Shown piece after piece: positions 27,461 through 37,196 of a DNA stretch of 64,000 bases. The stretch is from Dyadobacter sp. CY312 (lineage in GTDB: Bacteria > Bacteroidota > Bacteroidia > Cytophagales > Spirosomataceae), in assembly GCF_021390535.1 (NCBI RefSeq), contig NZ_JAJUXG010000011.1:186001-250000 (forward strand), written 5' to 3'. Made by a program: the position numbers and the translations under genes. Position 1 is the stretch's first letter. Each line of letters starts with the position of its first letter. Under the pieces are notes generated by a model. The model saw only the letters and a list, made by a program, of their open reading frames with translations, had not been told where the DNA came from and did not search any database.

Positions 27461-30400
27461 ATGAAATTAAGACCACTTTACGTTGCCCTGGCAATTTTCT
27501 TACTGCTTCACTTCATATCAACCAATATAAATGCTCAGAATTTGGCTACTCCGTATAGTAAACAATGGAAACTGGTAGAAGACCATTTAAGTAAAAACCT
27601 TCCCGCATCAGCACTGGAAGAGGTTAAAAAAATATATCAATCTGCCAAAAAGGAGAATGATCAGGCGCAGCTGATCAAGGCAACTGTCTACATGGCGAAC
27701 CTTCAAAACCAAAATAGGGAAGATAATGCCGCCTTATCCATTCTGGAACTTGAAAAGGAAATACAGGAGAGCGCCGAACCTGCAAAATCGATATTGACCA
27801 GCCTGCTTGCTACTTCTTACTATCAATTCTACCAAAATAATCGCTGGAAACTATACCAACGTACCCAAACAGTTGATTTCAAAAAAGATGATCTCAAAAC
27901 CTGGGGAGCAGAAGATTTTCATGCCAAAATCGGGCAGCTGTACCTGCGCTCATTACAGGATGAAAAGCTGTTAAAGCAAACGAAACTGGACACTTACGAT
28001 GCGATAATTACGAAAGGGAATGTCAGGAAGTTGAGGCCAACACTATTTGATCTGCTTGCCTTTAAAGCTTTGGAATATTTCTCCTCAAATGAACGTGATA
28101 TTAAAAAACCAGCCTACGCATTTGAAATAAACACCGCATCGGCATTTGATCCCGTAGCAGATTTTGTCCATCGCAAATTTGAAACCAAAGATTCGGCGTC
28201 TCTGGAATACAAAGCATTGATCATCTATCAAAAACTGCTCGCTTTCCATGCCGAAGATAAAGAACCGGATGCATTGATTGACGCGGATATAAGCCGATTG
28301 CAATTTGTGAAGGGAAAGTCGGTACACCCGGATGCAGACCAATTGTATTTCATGTCAATGAATCATTTGGCTGAACAGTATGCTTCTACTCCCGCTGCTG
28401 CACAGGCCTGGTACCTGACTGGTTTGTGGCATGAGGAAAAAGGAAGAAAATATGACGTGCACGCCGATACCAGCAATCGTCTTGGCAGGTTGAAAGCAAC
28501 CACCATTTTCGAAAAGGTTGTGAAGGAAAATCCAAATACCGAAGGCGGTTCGAACGCGTACAACATGCTGCACATCATCCAGGAAAAAACATTCAGTTTT
28601 CAGGTGGAAAAAGTAAATGTGCCGGACACTCCGTTTCGCGTTTTTGTTGAATACTCCAATACCGGCAAGGTCTTTTTCCGATTGGTCAAAGCCACTGATA
28701 AGTTAAAAACAGAGCTTCAAAATGATCGTAACAACACTTTCCGTTCTCTACTGACCAGCGCTCCTGCCGTACGCAACTGGCAACAGACTTTACCAGATAC
28801 GAAAGACCATCAGAAACACGAAGTAGAAATAAAAGTGGATGCGCTACCGATTGGTGAGTACTTTTTGGTAGGAAGCACCTCGGAAAACTTCAATGATAGC
28901 AAGTCGAGAATCGGATCTACATTGTTCCATGTATCCAACATCAGCTACATCAACCGCGGAAATTATTATTTTGTATTGGATAGAACCAGCGGACAACCGT
29001 TGTCAGGAGCAACCGTTCAGTTTTGGGATCAGACATACAATAACGCAACCTATAAATATACGTTTCAGAAGGGCAGCGCTTACGTCGCCGATAAGAATGG
29101 CTATTTCAAAAAAGATGACGGAACTGATCAAAAGCGAAATCAAAATTTCCGCATTGAGATTAGTCATAAAAAGGACAGACTTTTCAACGACGAGATCTTA
29201 TACAGGTATTACAGCTATGATCCTGAAACGGAGACAAACGAAGACAGAGTTTTTGTTTTCACGGACAGAAGCATTTACCGACCAGGACAAACTGTCCATT
29301 ACAAAGGTATTGTAGCCGGAAAAGATCAAGTTATTGGCGATAAAAAGCTGAGTATTATTCTTCAAAATACCAATGGAGAAGAAGTTTCGAAAGCATCATT
29401 AATTTCCAATGAATACGGTACTTTTTCGGATAAATTCCAGTTACCACAAGGGGTGCTCAATGGAGAGTTTGTTATCGTGGTTGACCAGAGGCACCATTTT
29501 AGCTTCCGGGTGGAAGAATACAAACGTCCCAAATTTTATGTCGACTACGAGCCTGTAAAAAACACGTATCAGGTCAACGATAGTATTCAGATCAGCGGGA
29601 ATGCGAATGCTTATGCCGGGAACACGATCAGTGGAGCTACTGTGAAATACCGTGTGGTACGTACGCCAAGATTTTTATATCCATGGTTGTTCAAAAGAGG
29701 ATATTTCCCGCAGCAGTCGCCAATGGAAATAGCACATGGCGAAATCACCACAGATGTAAATGGCAAATTCAAAATCACATTCCCTGCCATTCCAGACCTG
29801 ACGATTGACAAAAAACTGGATCCTGTATTTAACTACACCGTTTATGCGGATGTGACGGATTTGAACGGGGAAACAAGAAGTGCAGAAAAGTCGGTTTCGG
29901 TTAGCTACAAGTCCATTTTATTACAACTTGATTTACCAAAAACACTTGCCGCAGACAGTCTGAAAACGCTTGATATCAGACCAGAAAACACAAACGGAGA
30001 ATTTGCTCCGGCTTACGTTTCTGTTAAGATCAATAAGCTCAGAGCCGAACAGCGATTGATTCGTAAGCGTTACTGGGCTCGTCCGGATCAGTTTGTGCTG
30101 ACCAAAGCGGAGTATATCAAAAACTTCCCGTTTGATGAATATGACAACGAAACGGATCCTGCTACTTGGGCAGTTGAAAAATTGGTCTTTGAAAAAAGTG
30201 ACTCCGTGACGCTGGGTAAAAAGTTTAACTTAGATAGTAAACTGACCCCGGGTTTTTATCAGATAGAAATACTGACCAAAGACAAAAACGGTGCAGAAGT
30301 AAAACTTTTGACCAATATCGAACTCACCGACCCGAACAGTAAACAACTTGCAAATACTAAATATTTATGGAGCGAAGGAAGCCGTCCTATTGAACCCGGA

Positions 30401-33400
30401 CAGAAAACAACGGTAAAACTGGGCTCCTCGGCGGATAATCTTTTTGTGGTACATGGCGTCATCAAAAAGTCGAAAGAACTCAATCCGGAATATTCTTATT
30501 TAAAGCTTAACAACGAAAAACGCAGTTTTGAACATACAGCGAAAGAAGCGGACAGAGGCGGATACGGCGTTACTTACATATTCGTAAAGCATAATCGCAC
30601 CTATGAATTCAGTGATGTAATTGACGTACCATGGACGAATAAAGATCTGAAAATTGAATACGCAACTTTCAGAGACAAAACGCTTCCAGGAAGTGATGAA
30701 AAGTGGAAGGTCAAGATCAGTGGATACAAAAAAGACAAAGTGGCCGCCGAAATGCTTGCCAGCATGTACGACGCTTCTCTTGATCAATTTTATGAACACA
30801 AGTGGAATAAGCCGGCGGTTTGGTCTACCTACAACAATGCTAATCCATGGAGTACAAACGCAAATTTTGGAAACAAATTTGGAAACCAGTTTCCAATGGA
30901 AAGTTTTAAATACAAAAACTACGACAAAATATATGACCAGCTGATACAGCCGGAAAGTAATTATGTCAACTTACAGATGCGAGGTCGGGCAAGCGGCGTA
31001 TCAAAAGGTACGATCGTGGAATCCGCAGCTGCTCCGGCTGGCTTAGGAAGAGATGAAGCGGCACTGAATGAAGTGGTAGTGGTGGGTTACGGACAACAGG
31101 CAAAGAAAATGATGACCGGTGCCGTAGGTGTAATAAAAAATGAAGAAGCTCCTGAAACAGATCAATCGGATCCAACAATCAAAACTCCTCAAATCCGTAA
31201 GAACTTTAATGAAACGGCGTTCTGGTTACCCGATTTGCATACGAATGAAGCCGGAGAAATTGAGTTTTCATTCACGATGCCGGAAGCTTTGACACGTTGG
31301 AAATTCCAGGCTTTGGCACATACCAAGGAGCTTGCATTTGGTTACAGCAGCAAAGAGATTGTGACGCAAAAAGACCTGATGGTGCAACCCAATGCGCCAA
31401 GGTTTTTGAGGGAAGGTGATAAAATTGAGTTCAGCTCTAAAATCGCAAACCTTACTGACAAGCCGCTAAGCGGAACAGTTACATTCCAATTGTTTGATAC
31501 GGAAACCAATTCTCCAATTGATGACCTGTTTGGCAATTCTGTCAAAGATGTACCTTTTACGACCCAGGCAAAACAGAGTGCCACGGTGAAATTCCCGATT
31601 GCAATTCCGAAGAATTTTACCAAAACCATTACCTGGCGCATTACCGCCAAAGCGGGTGCAGTGTCGGATGGAGAGGAGAATATTTTACCGATACTCCCAA
31701 ACAGAATGCTGGTTACAGAAAGTTTGCCATTGACCATGCGGGGAACGGAAAGCAAGTCCTTCAAATTCGAGAAACTGATCAATTCCGAAAAATCAGCTAC
31801 ACTGACCAATCATTCCCTGACGATTGAATATACCAGTAATCCGGTTTGGTATGCCATCCAGTCACTGCCTTATCTGATGGAATATCCATACGATTGTGCA
31901 GAACAAACCTGGAACAGGTATTATGCAAATGCGCTTGCCTCCAACATCGCTAACAGTTCGCCAAGAATTGCAAAAGTTTTCGAAAGCTGGCGAACCGCAG
32001 ACACTACGGCGTTGCTTAGCAACCTTCAAAAAAATGAGGAGTTGAAATCAGTCTTACTGGAAGAAACTCCCTGGGTTTTGCAGGGCAAATCGGAAGCAGA
32101 ACAAAAGCGGAATGTTGCGATGCTATTTGATCTTGTGCGGATGGGTAAAGAAATGAATGTGAATCTTGAAAAAGTGAAGCAAATGCAAAGTTCGAATGGC
32201 GGTTTTGTATGGTTTAAAGGCGGACCGGATGATCGTTATATGACGCAATACATTGTTTCGGGAATAGGTCATTTGCAAAAACTAAAAGCGGTAACAAAAG
32301 ATCAGTCGATCGCTCTGAAACAAATACTGGACAAAGCCATCCCCTATCTGGACCTGAAAATCAAAAATGATTATGACGAGTTGATCAGGAACAAAGCAAA
32401 CTTAAAGGATTATGCTCCTGGCTCTACGGCAATCCAGTACCTGTATATGCGCAGCTTTTTCCCTGATTACAAAATAGCGACAGCATCGCAAAAGGCAGTT
32501 GATTTTTTCACCGAACGTTCACGAAAAACGTGGACCTGGCAGAATAAGTACATGCAGGGAATGATCGCCCTTGCCTCACACCGTGCGAAGGACATTGCTA
32601 CGCCCAAAGCGATTTTGAAATCACTAAGTGAAACTGCGGTTCGCAATCCAGAGTTGGGTATGTACTGGAAAAGCGCACAAAGCTGGTGGTGGCACGAAAA
32701 CCCGATCGAACGCCAGGCTTTGCTGATTGAAGCATTCCAGGAAGCTGGCAATGATACCAAAACGGTAGACGATTTGCGAACCTGGCTACTGAAAAACAAA
32801 CAGACCAATCGCTGGGAAAGTACAAAAGCAACTGCGGAAGCGTGTTATGCGCTACTGTTACAGGGAACAGAATGGCTTTCGGCAAGCCCTGAGACGACCA
32901 TACAACTTGGCACTACGACGGTAAAATCCACAGATGAAAAACAGCAGGCAGGAACGGGTTATTTCAAGAAGACGATTAAAGCGGAAGACGTGACACCAGC
33001 GATGGGAAATATCAAAGTAAACCTTGCTTCAGTTGATAAAGGCAAATTAAATACCAGCTGGGGAGCAGTTTACTGGCAATATTTTGAAGATCTGGACAAA
33101 ATCACTTTTGCTGAAACGCCTCTAAAGATTGAGAAAAAGTTATTTGTAGAGAAAAATTCGGATACTGGTCCGGTACTTACGCCTGTTGAAAAAAGCACAG
33201 CATTGAAGGTTGGAGATAAAATAAAGGTAAGAATCGTGCTTCGTGTGGACAGAGAAATGGAATATGTGCACATGAAAGACATGCGGGCGTCGTCTCTGGA
33301 ACCAGTGAATGTATTGAGTGGATACAAATGGCAGGGCGGACTTGGGTATTACGAAAGCACAAAAGATGCAGCTACCAATTTCTTTTTCAGCACATTGCGA

Positions 33401-33538
33401 AAAGGAACTTACGTATTTGAATACCCGCTTTTCGTAACGCATGAAGGTAATTTTAGCAATGGAATCACCACCGTGCAGTGTATGTATGCGCCGGAGTTCA
33501 CAGCGCACAGTGAGGGAGTGAGGATTGAGGTGAAGTGA
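27461..33538 (+). CDS. Alpha-2-macroglobulin-family protein with a SusC-like plug motif in the bait position
   Basis: A 2025-residue secreted protein with a signal peptide (residues 1-26, cut after NAQ; no lipobox). MG2 begins near residue 600 (DRSIYRPGQTVHYKG). A region with the SusC consensus LNEVVVVGYGQQ lies at 1202-1213. The A2M domain follows (about 1240-1330, FWLPDLHTNEAGEIEFSF), then the thioester helical domain with CAEQ at C1479-Q1482, and a receptor-binding-like C-terminus. Bacterial A2M proteins trap proteases in the periplasm through bait cleavage and a Cys-Gln thioester. Residues corresponding to CxEQ are kept, so thioester chemistry is plausible. It diverges from the RND pair. 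Confidence 0.88.
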   Translation: MKLRPLYVALAIFLLLHFISTNINAQNLATPYSKQWKLVEDHLSKNLPASALEEVKKIYQSAKKENDQAQLIKATVYMANLQNQNREDNAALSILELEKEIQESAEPAKSILTSLLATSYYQFYQNNRWKLYQRTQTVDFKKDDLKTWGAEDFHAKIGQLYLRSLQDEKLLKQTKLDTYDAIITKGNVRKLRPTLFDLLAFKALEYFSSNERDIKKPAYAFEINTASAFDPVADFVHRKFETKDSASLEYKALIIYQKLLAFHAEDKEPDALIDADISRLQFVKGKSVHPDADQLYFMSMNHLAEQYASTPAAAQAWYLTGLWHEEKGRKYDVHADTSNRLGRLKATTIFEKVVKENPNTEGGSNAYNMLHIIQEKTFSFQVEKVNVPDTPFRVFVEYSNTGKVFFRLVKATDKLKTELQNDRNNTFRSLLTSAPAVRNWQQTLPDTKDHQKHEVEIKVDALPIGEYFLVGSTSENFNDSKSRIGSTLFHVSNISYINRGNYYFVLDRTSGQPLSGATVQFWDQTYNNATYKYTFQKGSAYVADKNGYFKKDDGTDQKRNQNFRIEISHKKDRLFNDEILYRYYSYDPETETNEDRVFVFTDRSIYRPGQTVHYKGIVAGKDQVIGDKKLSIILQNTNGEEVSKASLISNEYGTFSDKFQLPQGVLNGEFVIVVDQRHHFSFRVEEYKRPKFYVDYEPVKNTYQVNDSIQISGNANAYAGNTISGATVKYRVVRTPRFLYPWLFKRGYFPQQSPMEIAHGEITTDVNGKFKITFPAIPDLTIDKKLDPVFNYTVYADVTDLNGETRSAEKSVSVSYKSILLQLDLPKTLAADSLKTLDIRPENTNGEFAPAYVSVKINKLRAEQRLIRKRYWARPDQFVLTKAEYIKNFPFDEYDNETDPATWAVEKLVFEKSDSVTLGKKFNLDSKLTPGFYQIEILTKDKNGAEVKLLTNIELTDPNSKQLANTKYLWSEGSRPIEPGQKTTVKLGSSADNLFVVHGVIKKSKELNPEYSYLKLNNEKRSFEHTAKEADRGGYGVTYIFVKHNRTYEFSDVIDVPWTNKDLKIEYATFRDKTLPGSDEKWKVKISGYKKDKVAAEMLASMYDASLDQFYEHKWNKPAVWSTYNNANPWSTNANFGNKFGNQFPMESFKYKNYDKIYDQLIQPESNYVNLQMRGRASGVSKGTIVESAAAPAGLGRDEAALNEVVVVGYGQQAKKMMTGAVGVIKNEEAPETDQSDPTIKTPQIRKNFNETAFWLPDLHTNEAGEIEFSFTMPEALTRWKFQALAHTKELAFGYSSKEIVTQKDLMVQPNAPRFLREGDKIEFSSKIANLTDKPLSGTVTFQLFDTETNSPIDDLFGNSVKDVPFTTQAKQSATVKFPIAIPKNFTKTITWRITAKAGAVSDGEENILPILPNRMLVTESLPLTMRGTESKSFKFEKLINSEKSATLTNHSLTIEYTSNPVWYAIQSLPYLMEYPYDCAEQTWNRYYANALASNIANSSPRIAKVFESWRTADTTALLSNLQKNEELKSVLLEETPWVLQGKSEAEQKRNVAMLFDLVRMGKEMNVNLEKVKQMQSSNGGFVWFKGGPDDRYMTQYIVSGIGHLQKLKAVTKDQSIALKQILDKAIPYLDLKIKNDYDELIRNKANLKDYAPGSTAIQYLYMRSFFPDYKIATASQKAVDFFTERSRKTWTWQNKYMQGMIALASHRAKDIATPKAILKSLSETAVRNPELGMYWKSAQSWWWHENPIERQALLIEAFQEAGNDTKTVDDLRTWLLKNKQTNRWESTKATAEACYALLLQGTEWLSASPETTIQLGTTTVKSTDEKQQAGTGYFKKTIKAEDVTPAMGNIKVNLASVDKGKLNTSWGAVYWQYFEDLDKITFAETPLKIEKKLFVEKNSDTGPVLTPVEKSTALKVGDKIKVRIVLRVDREMEYVHMKDMRASSLEPVNVLSGYKWQGGLGYYESTKDAATNFFFSTLRKGTYVFEYPLFVTHEGNFSNGITTVQCMYAPEFTAHSEGVRIEVK

Positions 33539-33629
33539 GGTTTTTCTTTTATCTACATAAATCAAGTTGCATTAGTAGGTACGAGATGAATATTAGCATT
33601 ATTTTAAAGATAGGATAAGCAATTCTTGT

Positions 33630-33637
33630 TACGTTTG
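33630..33637 (+). promoter_or_regulatory. -7 box before the secreted protein gene
   Basis: TACGTTTG matches TAnnTTTG exactly, 23 bases before the ATG at 33661. No TTG at -33 spacing is seen. Confidence 0.4.
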
Positions 33638-33660
33638 GCTAAACTACCACAATAATAGTT

Positions 33661-34476
33661 ATGAAAATTATTCAAAAACTTGGCCTCTTCGTAATTATAA
33701 GTCTTATTCATATTAACATATATGCAAAAGAAAGAAAAGCAATTATTAAAGTAAATGTGCTCAGGGGTGAAAGTTTAGTTACTTCAAACGTTGATCCTCT
33801 GAGCGCAGAATCCCTTATTCATGATGAGCTTAAACGGATGGGTATCAACAGGGTTTATTCTCAGAAAGGTAATAACGCAGATCTGCTTTTCATAGATGCC
33901 TTCATTTACCAATATCCCGCAGACAATCCAACTGTTGTGTTAACGGTAAGAACACAAAATGGAATTCACCATTTTGGCAAGGCTTCCTCCAAAATATTCA
34001 CTGACCGGGGAAATGCAACATTGAAGTTAATTGATAAACTTGTAAGCCAAATGCCGGACGAATTTGATTTGGATAGAGTCTATGAACTGGGAATTATGGA
34101 TCTGATATCTCCCGGCAGTGTGAGTTTGATCGGTATGTCATCGAACGCTATAACCAAAACATACCGGTCCAAATATTCGCTTTCTCTTAACTGGCAAACT
34201 ATCGACCCACCAAAATTCTTTATGCCCGAGTCATTCAATGACTACTTTTCTTATTGTGTTGATTTTCAAGGAATCAGAAAGGAACTTAAATCAGGTGAGT
34301 TAATTATAAATCTTAAATTAAATGATAGCGGAATTTTTGAAATTAGGAACATAAACTCGACTATTAGTCTTAGTGATAAACAAAAGTCAAGAGTCAAAAG
34401 CGCAATAGACGCCATTCCAATTTGGTGTACAAAAGAGGAAAGTTACGAAGCGGACCTGATACTGAAAATACTTTAA
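33661..34476 (+). CDS. Secreted protein of unknown function
   Basis: A 271-residue protein with a signal peptide (residues 1-22, cut near IYAK). The N-terminal 120 residues are alpha/beta in character (VNVLRGESLVTSN, DELKRMGINRVYS) and could form a small periplasmic domain. The C-terminal part has alternating strands (GELIINLKLNDSGIFEIR) ending in SAIDAIPIW, which resembles the terminal layout of TonB-C or SpoIID-type domains, but not closely enough to name. It is the first of three small secreted genes in a row. Confidence 0.5.
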   Translation: MKIIQKLGLFVIISLIHINIYAKERKAIIKVNVLRGESLVTSNVDPLSAESLIHDELKRMGINRVYSQKGNNADLLFIDAFIYQYPADNPTVVLTVRTQNGIHHFGKASSKIFTDRGNATLKLIDKLVSQMPDEFDLDRVYELGIMDLISPGSVSLIGMSSNAITKTYRSKYSLSLNWQTIDPPKFFMPESFNDYFSYCVDFQGIRKELKSGELIINLKLNDSGIFEIRNINSTISLSDKQKSRVKSAIDAIPIWCTKEESYEADLILKIL

Positions 34477-34537
34477 ACAAGAGACGGATTTTCTTAACCC
34501 GATTCATTTTACTTTAATATATACCTCCCCCAGCAAC

Positions 34538-35224
34538 ATGAAATCTTTTTTAATAGCTGCTTTTTCTCTTTGGGCAACTATCTCTTTTTCTCAAACAATA
34601 AAGTATCCAGAATGGAAAAAGGAAGCAAAAACGAACATAAGATTACTGCCTAAATACGGCCACCAAGCAAAGACTGATAAGCAAAAGGCAGCCGATCAGG
34701 AATTGATAGATAATTACATCGCTCAGGAAGGAACAAGACGTAAAGCATCCGAAGTATTAATTGAAATTGGTTTTGAATATTTAAACCGTGGAGAAATCAA
34801 GACAGCCATGTATAGGTTCAACCAAGCATGGCTACTTGATCCAAACAACGAAGATGTATTTTGGGGATGGGGCTCTGTCTACTTTCATTTCAATGATTAC
34901 CAAAAAGCATTAGAACAATATAATGAGGGTCTTTTGTTAAATCCTACAAATCCGCGTCTACTGACTGACAAAGCTACAATTTACATGGGTAACTACTATG
35001 ACAAGAATGACTCGGGTGCCATCAAAACGGCTATTAACCTATTCTCCGAGTCCTACGCGATAGACAGCACAAATCAGAATACAACTTATAAACTTGCAGT
35101 GGCATATTATAATATTAAAGACTGCGACAATGCCTGGAAATTTTACGAAATATGCTCAAAACTTGGTGGTAATCCCATAAAACCAACATTTACGAAAGCA
35201 CTGGAAGCTAATTGTAAGCGTTAG
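34538..35224 (+). CDS. Secreted tetratricopeptide-repeat protein
   Basis: A 228-residue protein with a signal peptide (residues 1-18, cut after SFSQ). At least three TPR units are visible from about residue 65 (ASEVLIEIGFEYLNRGEIK; NEDVFWGWGSVYFHFNDYQ; NQNTTYKLAVAYYNIKDCD). TPRs mediate protein contacts, so this may be a periplasmic adaptor for its neighbours. It lies 61 bases after the preceding gene and 28 bases before the next. Confidence 0.7.
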   Translation: MKSFLIAAFSLWATISFSQTIKYPEWKKEAKTNIRLLPKYGHQAKTDKQKAADQELIDNYIAQEGTRRKASEVLIEIGFEYLNRGEIKTAMYRFNQAWLLDPNNEDVFWGWGSVYFHFNDYQKALEQYNEGLLLNPTNPRLLTDKATIYMGNYYDKNDSGAIKTAINLFSESYAIDSTNQNTTYKLAVAYYNIKDCDNAWKFYEICSKLGGNPIKPTFTKALEANCKR

Positions 35225-35252
35225 AAAATTGGCAATTGCTATATTGACAACC

Positions 35253-35684
35253 ATGATGATCAAAAGATTAACAATTTCTATGATGTTCTTAATTCTCAGT
35301 TTCTCCCAAATTTCCTGTTTGGATAAACTGGGAGCCAAGTTTCCTCCGTTAAATACCAGGAAACTTAAAAAGAAGGTGCAGCCTACTTACGAATTCAGTA
35401 AAGTGGTGATGGAATACAAAGCCAAAAATGGATTCTGGCCCAAGTCGGAGCAGGATTTAATGGCCAACAATAAAAACGCGGTAAATTCATTATATGACCG
35501 TGGTTTTAAGGAGTGGCATCTTGGCACAGATTCGCAGGATTCTCTAAACATTCATTTTGTACATGATCCTGTTTCCGAGGGTTCTCATATCGGCGGCGTT
35601 CCAATCCCAACAAAAAAAGTTAAGATAAAAACCTTATACATTTTTTCAAGCGGGCTTATTAAAACAAAATTCGATAAGAAGTAA
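35253..35684 (+). CDS. Small lipoprotein of unknown function
   Basis: A 143-residue protein. The start is the ATG at 35253 or 35256; a TTG at 35229 is in frame but less likely. A signal peptide ends in the lipobox FSQISC, so the mature protein is probably a lipoprotein. The mature part is short, lysine-rich and has a predicted strand-rich end (KVKIKTLYIFSSGLIKTKF). Function unknown. Co-transcription with the TPR gene is likely from the spacing. Confidence 0.5.
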   Translation: MMIKRLTISMMFLILSFSQISCLDKLGAKFPPLNTRKLKKKVQPTYEFSKVVMEYKAKNGFWPKSEQDLMANNKNAVNSLYDRGFKEWHLGTDSQDSLNIHFVHDPVSEGSHIGGVPIPTKKVKIKTLYIFSSGLIKTKFDKK

Positions 35685-35892
35685 AAGATTCGTTTGTCCC
35701 AACCACACCCCTAATTTGTCATAACTTCCACCCGTAAATCTGAATGAATCGAAGGACATTTGCACATTAAAAAAACACAAACTGATATTCCCAAACATCT
35801 TGGTGGCTTTGAGTCATTGTGGCTAAAAGTGTTTACCAAATGAAATTGCTGAATATATTTTTCAAAAATCACATTTTTAAACAACCACAGCA

Positions 35893-36237
35893 ATGAACGA
35901 AGAAGTAACTCAATACATCCAAAAACTACCCGACTGGCAAATTGCCATCAGTGAAAAACTGCGAAAAATGATCTTTGAAACGATTCCTTCGATTCAGGAG
36001 CGGATACAGTATGGCAAACCACATTATCTCAAAGACGGGCATTATGCGGCTGTCATCCATGCTGCAAAAGATAAAGTTTCTTTCATGGTTTTCAACGCTA
36101 CTGAATTGGAAGATATTAAGGGTTTTTTCAATTCGACAACTAGTCCGGATCGGAAAACGGCAGCTATAAAACAAGGCATGGAAGTGGATTACGATCTGTT
36201 ATCAGCAAAACTAAAACAGGCTTCGGACGGATTGTAA
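35893..36237 (+). CDS. DUF1801-domain protein
   Basis: A 114-residue cytosolic protein. The pattern LRKMIFETIPSIQERIQYGKP followed by a lysine/aspartate-rich strand and GHYAAVIHAAKDKVSFMVF matches DUF1801/YdhG-like proteins, small alpha-beta folds of unknown role. It stands alone between the secreted gene trio and the converging wax-synthase-like operon. Confidence 0.75.
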   Translation: MNEEVTQYIQKLPDWQIAISEKLRKMIFETIPSIQERIQYGKPHYLKDGHYAAVIHAAKDKVSFMVFNATELEDIKGFFNSTTSPDRKTAAIKQGMEVDYDLLSAKLKQASDGL

Positions 36238-36239
36238 AT

Positions 36240-37196
36240 TCAATGCAAACCGGCAAGCGGCCAGATGATCTCCGTCACGAATGTTTTATGGAAAAGAAGC
36301 AGCAGCGGCGTAACGAGCCAAAATAAAAGCCATATCTTACTGAGAACAGCATGGTTCAGAATGCGAAGGTTATTTCGGAGTAATAATTTTTCCAAGAGTA
36401 CCGCCAATCCCTGAACAATGAAATAGGTCATCGGCAACCCATATCCGCTATTAACGGGGACACTGATTGCGAGTTCATGTAAAAATCCTGAGAAAATAAA
36501 AGCGATCAAAAATGCAGCCGGATTGTTTATTTTTTGTTTTAAGGGACGAAATACAGCGATGGATGTCATTTCACTAAATGCAATATTCCATCGCTTACTC
36601 CAAAACTCATTGAGTGTTTTGGATTTGAATGGTTCTTTAAATAAATAATAGGCGTCCACACCGAAGTATCGCCAGATTCCCGCGCAAATGGCCAACAAAC
36701 CGAAATGCAGGATCAGGCTGAATGCAATCAGCAACAACGATGTGATCAGAATATATTGCATTTGGGTATTCATCTCAACCATAATCAATTGGTGAGAAGC
36801 GAAAATCAACAATAGCCCGATCACAATTTTGGACAGTCCGTTCAAAATCATCCGTTTTGCGCCTGGTAATGGTTGGGATCCTGGCTGTTCGAAAATTTCA
36901 GCCCTCATTCCAGCCCATGCGAAAACAAAATAGAGCCATTGTGTAAAAGTCAGAATTGATAATTTGTCTCTGTAAACAGTCGTGGTTGTAATGACTTTCA
37001 TTCCGGTAAATGCAGTACTGATGAGTGCAAACATGCGGATTATCGGTATTTCGGCCAGAAATATATAGTGAATAAGCAGTACGCTGAGCAAGCACAACAA
37101 CCAGCTTGGAAAGATCATTTTTTTGCCGACAAACCAATATCCGATACAGGTTATCAGCAGATTTACAATTGCCAGATAAATCAGATTGTCCATCAT
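36240..37196 (-). CDS. MBOAT-family wax-synthase-like acyltransferase
   Basis: A 318-residue polytopic membrane protein (about 8 helices). It has the signature of the wax-synthase branch of membrane-bound O-acyltransferases: LNEFWSKRWN (195-204) and the catalytic His in FSGFLHE (H240). These enzymes move an acyl chain to an alcohol, giving wax esters or acylated lipids. It is the last gene of the five-gene operon; its ATG overlaps the preceding stop by one base. The acyl acceptor is unknown, and an acyl-transfer role on another substrate cannot be excluded. Confidence 0.85.
   Translation of the reverse strand: MMDNLIYLAIVNLLITCIGYWFVGKKMIFPSWLLCLLSVLLIHYIFLAEIPIIRMFALISTAFTGMKVITTTTVYRDKLSILTFTQWLYFVFAWAGMRAEIFEQPGSQPLPGAKRMILNGLSKIVIGLLLIFASHQLIMVEMNTQMQYILITSLLLIAFSLILHFGLLAICAGIWRYFGVDAYYLFKEPFKSKTLNEFWSKRWNIAFSEMTSIAVFRPLKQKINNPAAFLIAFIFSGFLHELAISVPVNSGYGLPMTYFIVQGLAVLLEKLLLRNNLRILNHAVLSKIWLLFWLVTPLLLLFHKTFVTEIIWPLAGLH

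Noticed and set aside
31342-31809. 155-codon minus-strand open frame inside the A2M-like gene
   Set aside because: Opposite a continuous supported gene, no recognisable domain.
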